A stretch of DNA of 10,888 bases from Balneolaceae bacterium (GTDB lineage: Bacteria; Bacteroidota; Rhodothermia; Balneolales; Balneolaceae): contig JAASTO010000077.1 of the NCBI GenBank assembly GCA_021767245.1, forward strand, positions 1 to 10,888, read 5' to 3'. Below, in pieces: positions 7,451-10,888 of the stretch; within the stretch, counting starts at the first letter, position 1, and each line of letters opens with the position of its first letter. Both the position numbers and the translations under genes were made by a program. Under the pieces are notes generated by a model. The model ran no database searches, was not told the DNA's origin, and worked only from the letters and a program-made list of their open reading frames with translations.

Positions 7451-7479
7451 ACTATAAACAACTCAGACACTTAATACAA
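7451..7479 (-). promoter_or_regulatory. Sigma70-like promoter of the BNR/VPS10-like gene
   Basis: On the minus strand, TTGTAT (7479-7474) and TATAGT (7456-7451) are separated by exactly 17 bases. The matches to TTGACA and TATAAT are 4 of 6 and 5 of 6. The position predicts a leader of about 25 bases before ATG 7418. It lies downstream of the intrinsic terminator of the preceding gene, so the propeller gene is probably transcribed independently. Confidence 0.5.
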
Positions 7480-7523
7480 TTTTCGGGTTGTTAAATTTTT
7501 TAGCTGAACCGAATTCACTCCAT

Positions 7524-7558
7524 AAAAAAACCCCGTACACTTAAAGTACACGGGGTTT
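7524..7558 (-). terminator. Intrinsic terminator of the metalloprotease gene
   Basis: A nine-base-pair stem forms between AAACCCCGT (7528-7536) and ACGGGGTTT (7550-7558). It can be extended beyond a 2x2 mismatch by ACTT/AAGT. On the minus strand the hairpin is followed by a run of seven T (7530-7524). It lies 30 bases beyond the metalloprotease stop codon and is a textbook rho-independent terminator for leftward transcription. Confidence 0.85.
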
Positions 7559-7587
7559 GTAAGGTCTTAACTATCAGTAGTTACTGA

Positions 7588-10095
7588 TCAGTCATTGCCA
7601 TCCAGAATGTCCTGAACACGAGCCTGAACATCTTCCAGGTGCGTTCTTGTTGGACGATCCAGACCACCGGCTCTCAGAGCATTGGTGATGTCACGATTCA
7701 GAATATTAAGCTGATTTCTAACATTGGCACGAATATCAGACTGGCTGACATCCACAGAATTACCGGCCCACCAGCCGCCCTGCAGTTCTTCAGTCATCAA
7801 TCCTTCCATCTCTTCCACATATGCTCTTTGCAGGGCACGGCGGTGTACATCGATGTTCTCTCCGGCACGAACTTCGCTAAAGATGCCGTTGCGAACATCA
7901 TCCATCATCTCAAACGCAGTATAAGTATCCTCGTCAGAACGTCTTTCAAACTCTATAAGTCTGGCAATACGACGGCCATCCACAAGGTTACTTAATACAC
8001 CGGCCTGTGCACCTCTGAAACTTTCAACAGCCGTAGCCTGATTCACACGATCCAGGATCTCCTTATCAAAAGCCCAGCTTGGTGAACTGAAAGCATGTTT
8101 TTGTAGGAATGCCATCGCATCACGCTGTGTGGCTTCAGGAACGGCTTCATATACAACCCCTTCCTGTTCATAGGTTTTATGGTTCTCATAGATGCCACCT
8201 ACATTGCTCAGTACATGACCCATGTAACGGTTCCACTGACCTATGATATTCATGTATAACTCTTCAAGCTCCTCGTAATTCTCACCTTCACGCTCTGTCC
8301 AATCAATAAGATTATCGGTGATAACCTGAAGGTTGGCAAGACCGAGTTCGCCGGCTTCCATGGCATTATTCGTCAGATCTTCGTTTTGTGAACGCGGATC
8401 GATCTTAGCACCGGTTTGAGCACCATAGAAGTAAATTGGATCATCAGCTCTTTCAACCACCCATTCGTTGAGTGTTTCCTCAATCCTTTCATCACTCCAG
8501 TCTTCCGGGAACCAGGTGTAACCCCACTTGGCATTCCACTTGTCATAAGGACCAACGGCCGGATAGAAGTTGGTAACGCCGTCACCCGGCTGTGCAACAT
8601 AGTTGAAACGGGCGTAATCCATAATAGATGGAGCCGTACCGTTGTTGGATGTAAACTCAGGATCTCTGAGCTGATCTACCGTGTAAGCAAAACTAGATCC
8701 CCAGTTATGTGGGAAACCAAGCGTGTGTCCTACCTCGTGAGCAGATACAAATCGGATCAGTTCGCCCATGATCTCATCGTCAAATTCTACACCACGTGCA
8801 TCCGGGTTAGCCGCTGCCGTTTGAATGAAGAACCAGTTTCTGAGCAGGTTCATCACGTTATGATACCAGCCAATGTCACTTTCCAGGATCTGACCGGTTC
8901 TTGGATCATGAACGTGAGGACCGTAGGCATTCTGAATGGGTGATGCATAGTAGCGGATCACAGAATAGCGTACATCTTCCGGACTGAATTCAGGATCTTC
9001 TTCCGGAGAAGGAGGGAGTTTACCCATAATGGCATTCTTGAAACCGGCGGCTTCAAAAGCTACCTGCCAGTCATCCACACCTTGTAACAGATACTTTCTC
9101 CATTTTACAGGAGTAGCTGGATCAACATAATAGATGATCGGATTTTCCGGTTCTACTAATTCATCACTTTCACCGTTCAGCCATGCGATATAAGCTTCCT
9201 TATCTTTAGGAACGAGCTTCCATCGGGTAATGTGGCGAATCGCTTTTGCCTTTTGGGCATCTTTGGTGAATTCAGTTTTTTGTACACTGAAAAATCCAAC
9301 TCTTTGATCGTAATCGCGAGGTCTCATCTTCTCTGCTGGAAGCAAAATCATACTGTGATTCACTTCCATGGAGATGGTACCGGTCGAAGAATTTGACGGA
9401 GGCTCACCGGCATCGTACGTCAATACGTTACGTGCTTCAATATTTTCAGGGTAACTGTTGATGTGCTCAATAAAGGTTCTGCTGCCATCCAGTCTGCGAA
9501 CCTGATAGGCTCTTCTGCGGCTGCTTTGAAGTCCGAGAGAGGGAATATCAGAAGTAAACAGGCTGGTGATCTCAACCACAGATCCGGTTGAATCCTCATT
9601 CAAGGCTTCAATATCAAATGAAGAAATGATCGGTTCGAAATTTGAATTCTTTACAGCTTCAAAAATCGGTTCTTCCTCTGAGGCTACGTTCTCATACGAA
9701 ACGTGACGAAGTAAGATCTTATCATCTTTCTTATCCCAGCGTACTACCTGAGTGTTCAGCTTTTCGCCTCCATAACCGATGTTGTCGGCAGTTTTGGCCA
9801 CACGGGTTACCAGAAGCATTTCTTTACCTAAATGCTCGTCAGGAATTTCGTAGTAATATTTCTCATCCACTTTGTGGACGTTGAAGAGTCCTTCATCTGT
9901 TTCAGCTTCTTCAGTAATAACATCACTGAATTTTTTCATTTCGTCATCGCTGTCTGCGCCACCCCGGGCACTTTTACTGCTTGACGGTTTGCTCGCCTGA
10001 GCTGCATTCTCTGCGGTCTTACACCCTGCAAAAACAAAGGCGAGACTCAGAAAAAGCACAGTAAGCGTTGTACCGTTGTATTTTCTATAGTTCAT
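7588..10095 (-). CDS. Lipoprotein zinc-dependent metalloprotease (DUF5118/DUF5117/DUF4953 type)
   Basis: This 835-residue envelope protein is predicted to hydrolyse peptide bonds with a zinc-bound water. It starts with a lipoprotein signal: hydrophobic LTVLFLSLAF, then the lipobox VFAGC with lipidated Cys25. A low-complexity Ser/Ala/Asp linker follows to about residue 53. The N-terminal half (about 55-300) looks like the DUF5118 and DUF5117 regions that accompany this protease family. The catalytic site is SAHEVGHTLGFPH (451-463), the extended metzincin motif HExxHxxGxxH with zinc ligands His453, His457 and His463 and general base Glu454. A Met-turn, SIMDY (490-494), follows about 30 residues later. 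The C-terminal third is mostly helical and of unknown role. All catalytic residues are present, so it should be active. The natural substrate is unknown. The gene appears monocistronic: 130 bp separate it from the preceding gene, with a CATAAT element at 10129-10124 as a possible -10. Confidence 0.93.
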   Translation of the reverse strand: MNYRKYNGTTLTVLFLSLAFVFAGCKTAENAAQASKPSSSKSARGGADSDDEMKKFSDVITEEAETDEGLFNVHKVDEKYYYEIPDEHLGKEMLLVTRVAKTADNIGYGGEKLNTQVVRWDKKDDKILLRHVSYENVASEEEPIFEAVKNSNFEPIISSFDIEALNEDSTGSVVEITSLFTSDIPSLGLQSSRRRAYQVRRLDGSRTFIEHINSYPENIEARNVLTYDAGEPPSNSSTGTISMEVNHSMILLPAEKMRPRDYDQRVGFFSVQKTEFTKDAQKAKAIRHITRWKLVPKDKEAYIAWLNGESDELVEPENPIIYYVDPATPVKWRKYLLQGVDDWQVAFEAAGFKNAIMGKLPPSPEEDPEFSPEDVRYSVIRYYASPIQNAYGPHVHDPRTGQILESDIGWYHNVMNLLRNWFFIQTAAANPDARGVEFDDEIMGELIRFVSAHEVGHTLGFPHNWGSSFAYTVDQLRDPEFTSNNGTAPSIMDYARFNYVAQPGDGVTNFYPAVGPYDKWNAKWGYTWFPEDWSDERIEETLNEWVVERADDPIYFYGAQTGAKIDPRSQNEDLTNNAMEAGELGLANLQVITDNLIDWTEREGENYEELEELYMNIIGQWNRYMGHVLSNVGGIYENHKTYEQEGVVYEAVPEATQRDAMAFLQKHAFSSPSWAFDKEILDRVNQATAVESFRGAQAGVLSNLVDGRRIARLIEFERRSDEDTYTAFEMMDDVRNGIFSEVRAGENIDVHRRALQRAYVEEMEGLMTEELQGGWWAGNSVDVSQSDIRANVRNQLNILNRDITNALRAGGLDRPTRTHLEDVQARVQDILDGND

Positions 10096-10225
10096 AAATA
10101 TTAGGTTAGTTCGTATTGGTTAAATTATGTTTGAAGGTGTGGTTAGTTTGACATCAAATCAAGTCTTTAATCGAATTTCCTGTGTAAAAAGTTTCATCTA
10201 AGACCATGACTTTACGGTTATTTAC

Positions 10226-10888
10226 TTATCGGATCAAAAAAGAATCACCGTGTGTATAAATATCAAGGCTCAAACCCTCACCTTTAAAAAGCCCTGAATC
10301 AGTCACCGAAGATGTTCCACCGTTGTTATATAAAAGTACCTGAGATAAACCCACAACTTCGGCTTGTTCACCTCTTACTAAAATAGCGGTTGATTCATCA
10401 ATTCCAACTCCTTTATGATCCGGATACTCCATTACTGCTGTGATGAGCCGGTTATTTCGAGCTCGTTTCACAAAATGTTGGTCCACGATGATCCCTTCAA
10501 CCAAACCAAGTCCTTCATTGGTGACCAGATTATCTTTTTCAAGGTGATAGAAGGTTGAGGTGTATTCCGGATGCTTTGCCTGATCTCCGGTGATCATAAT
10601 GCGGCTCATAATAGCAGCCCCGGCAATGGATCCTGATATGACCGATCCATTTTGATAGGCCTCGTGAATAGCTTCTCCGATCTCAGGGTATTCCTCAACC
10701 CGCTCCATAAATCGGCTTTGATCTCCTCCGGCTATATACATGAAAGCAGCATTTCTGACAGAATCCAACGCGCCGGCAGTTACGCTGTCTCTTCTTCCGA
10801 GATCGAATGAATACATATTCTCGAATCCATTGTCTCTAAAGGGTTTTTCACCATAAAAGCCTGATGTATCCGGGTCGAATCCAGACAT
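10226..10888 (-). CDS. Cyanophycinase-like (peptidase S51) protein, C-terminal part, with altered nucleophile motif
   Basis: The frame covers 220 residues and reaches the right edge. An ATG happens to be the very last codon, but cyanophycinases are about 270-300 residues long, so the true start is probably outside the window. Family landmarks are GGDQ (54-57), GSIAGAAIMS (86-95), DQHFVKRARNNRL (136-148) and GVGIDESTA (160-168). In active cyanophycinases, which cleave the Asp-Arg storage polymer to beta-Asp-Arg dipeptides, the second block reads G-T/S-S-A-G-A with Ser as nucleophile. Here that position is Ile88 (codon ATT at 10627-10625), while the Asp-Gln-His block is kept. The protein may therefore be a non-catalytic homologue, or the neighbouring Ser87 could act; both are inference. 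Many non-cyanobacterial members do not act on cyanophycin. No signal peptide can be judged because the N-terminus is missing. Confidence 0.82.
   Translation of the reverse strand: MSGFDPDTSGFYGEKPFRDNGFENMYSFDLGRRDSVTAGALDSVRNAAFMYIAGGDQSRFMERVEEYPEIGEAIHEAYQNGSVISGSIAGAAIMSRIMITGDQAKHPEYTSTFYHLEKDNLVTNEGLGLVEGIIVDQHFVKRARNNRLITAVMEYPDHKGVGIDESTAILVRGEQAEVVGLSQVLLYNNGGTSSVTDSGLFKGEGLSLDIYTHGDSFLIR

Noticed and set aside
8416..8943. A 175-codon open frame on the plus strand
   Set aside because: It lies wholly antisense to the metalloprotease, including the region encoding the zinc site, and its translation shows no recognisable domain. It is a shadow of the real gene.
1..10888. tRNA, rRNA, CRISPR array, insertion sequence or prophage genes
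   Set aside because: No clover-leaf-like tRNA, regularly spaced repeats, transposase motifs or terminal inverted repeats were seen. Coding genes explain almost all of the window.

Overview
The window looks like a chromosomal segment from a member of Bacteroidota or its Balneolota/Rhodothermota relatives (a Balneola/Gracilimonas-like marine bacterium is my best guess). The reasons are moderate GC, few clear Shine-Dalgarno sequences, candidate promoters of the TTG-N18/20-TAnnTTTG style, and a gene set typical of those groups: a DUF5117-type secreted zinc metalloprotease, a large VPS10/BNR beta-propeller protein, a cyanophycinase-like protein and Na+-coupled symporters. This placement is inference; there is no rRNA or other marker gene.

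Layout. (1) Positions 1-524, minus: N-terminal part of a DASS/SLC13 Na+/anion symporter running off the left edge. (2) Positions 605-2464, plus and divergent from it: a 42-residue single-pass membrane protein whose stop codon directly abuts the start of a 576-residue SSS (SLC5-type) Na+:solute symporter with an unusual hydrophilic, coiled-coil-like insert. (3) Positions about 2519-3207, plus: a compact AT-rich VapBC-type toxin-antitoxin module. It has two abutting 15-bp operator-like repeats in front of the antitoxin, and the PIN-domain toxin is split by a frameshift at a run of ten A. (4) Positions 3243-4115, minus: a sterol desaturase/fatty acid hydroxylase family membrane protein. (5) Positions 4221-7418, minus: a secreted 1065-residue protein with eleven Asp-box (BNR) repeats. 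(6) Positions 7588-10095, minus: an 835-residue lipoprotein zinc metalloprotease followed by a clear intrinsic terminator. (7) Positions 10226-10888, minus: the C-terminal part of a cyanophycinase-like (S51) protein in which the usual nucleophile serine is replaced by isoleucine.

How they fit together. The genes do not form one operon. The two symporter loci are divergent and share an 80-bp control region. The toxin-antitoxin pair sits between the symporter operon and a convergent housekeeping-like membrane enzyme, as an accessory insertion would. The metalloprotease, beta-propeller protein and cyanophycinase-like protein point to extracellular or envelope protein and peptide turnover. Each appears to be its own transcription unit, with a terminator and a sigma70-like promoter between the protease and the propeller gene.

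I see no strong evidence of a wholly new defence or mobile system. The points most worth checking are the A10 frameshift in the toxin with its tandem operators, the 42-residue membrane protein coupled to the symporter, and the substituted active site of the cyanophycinase-like protein.
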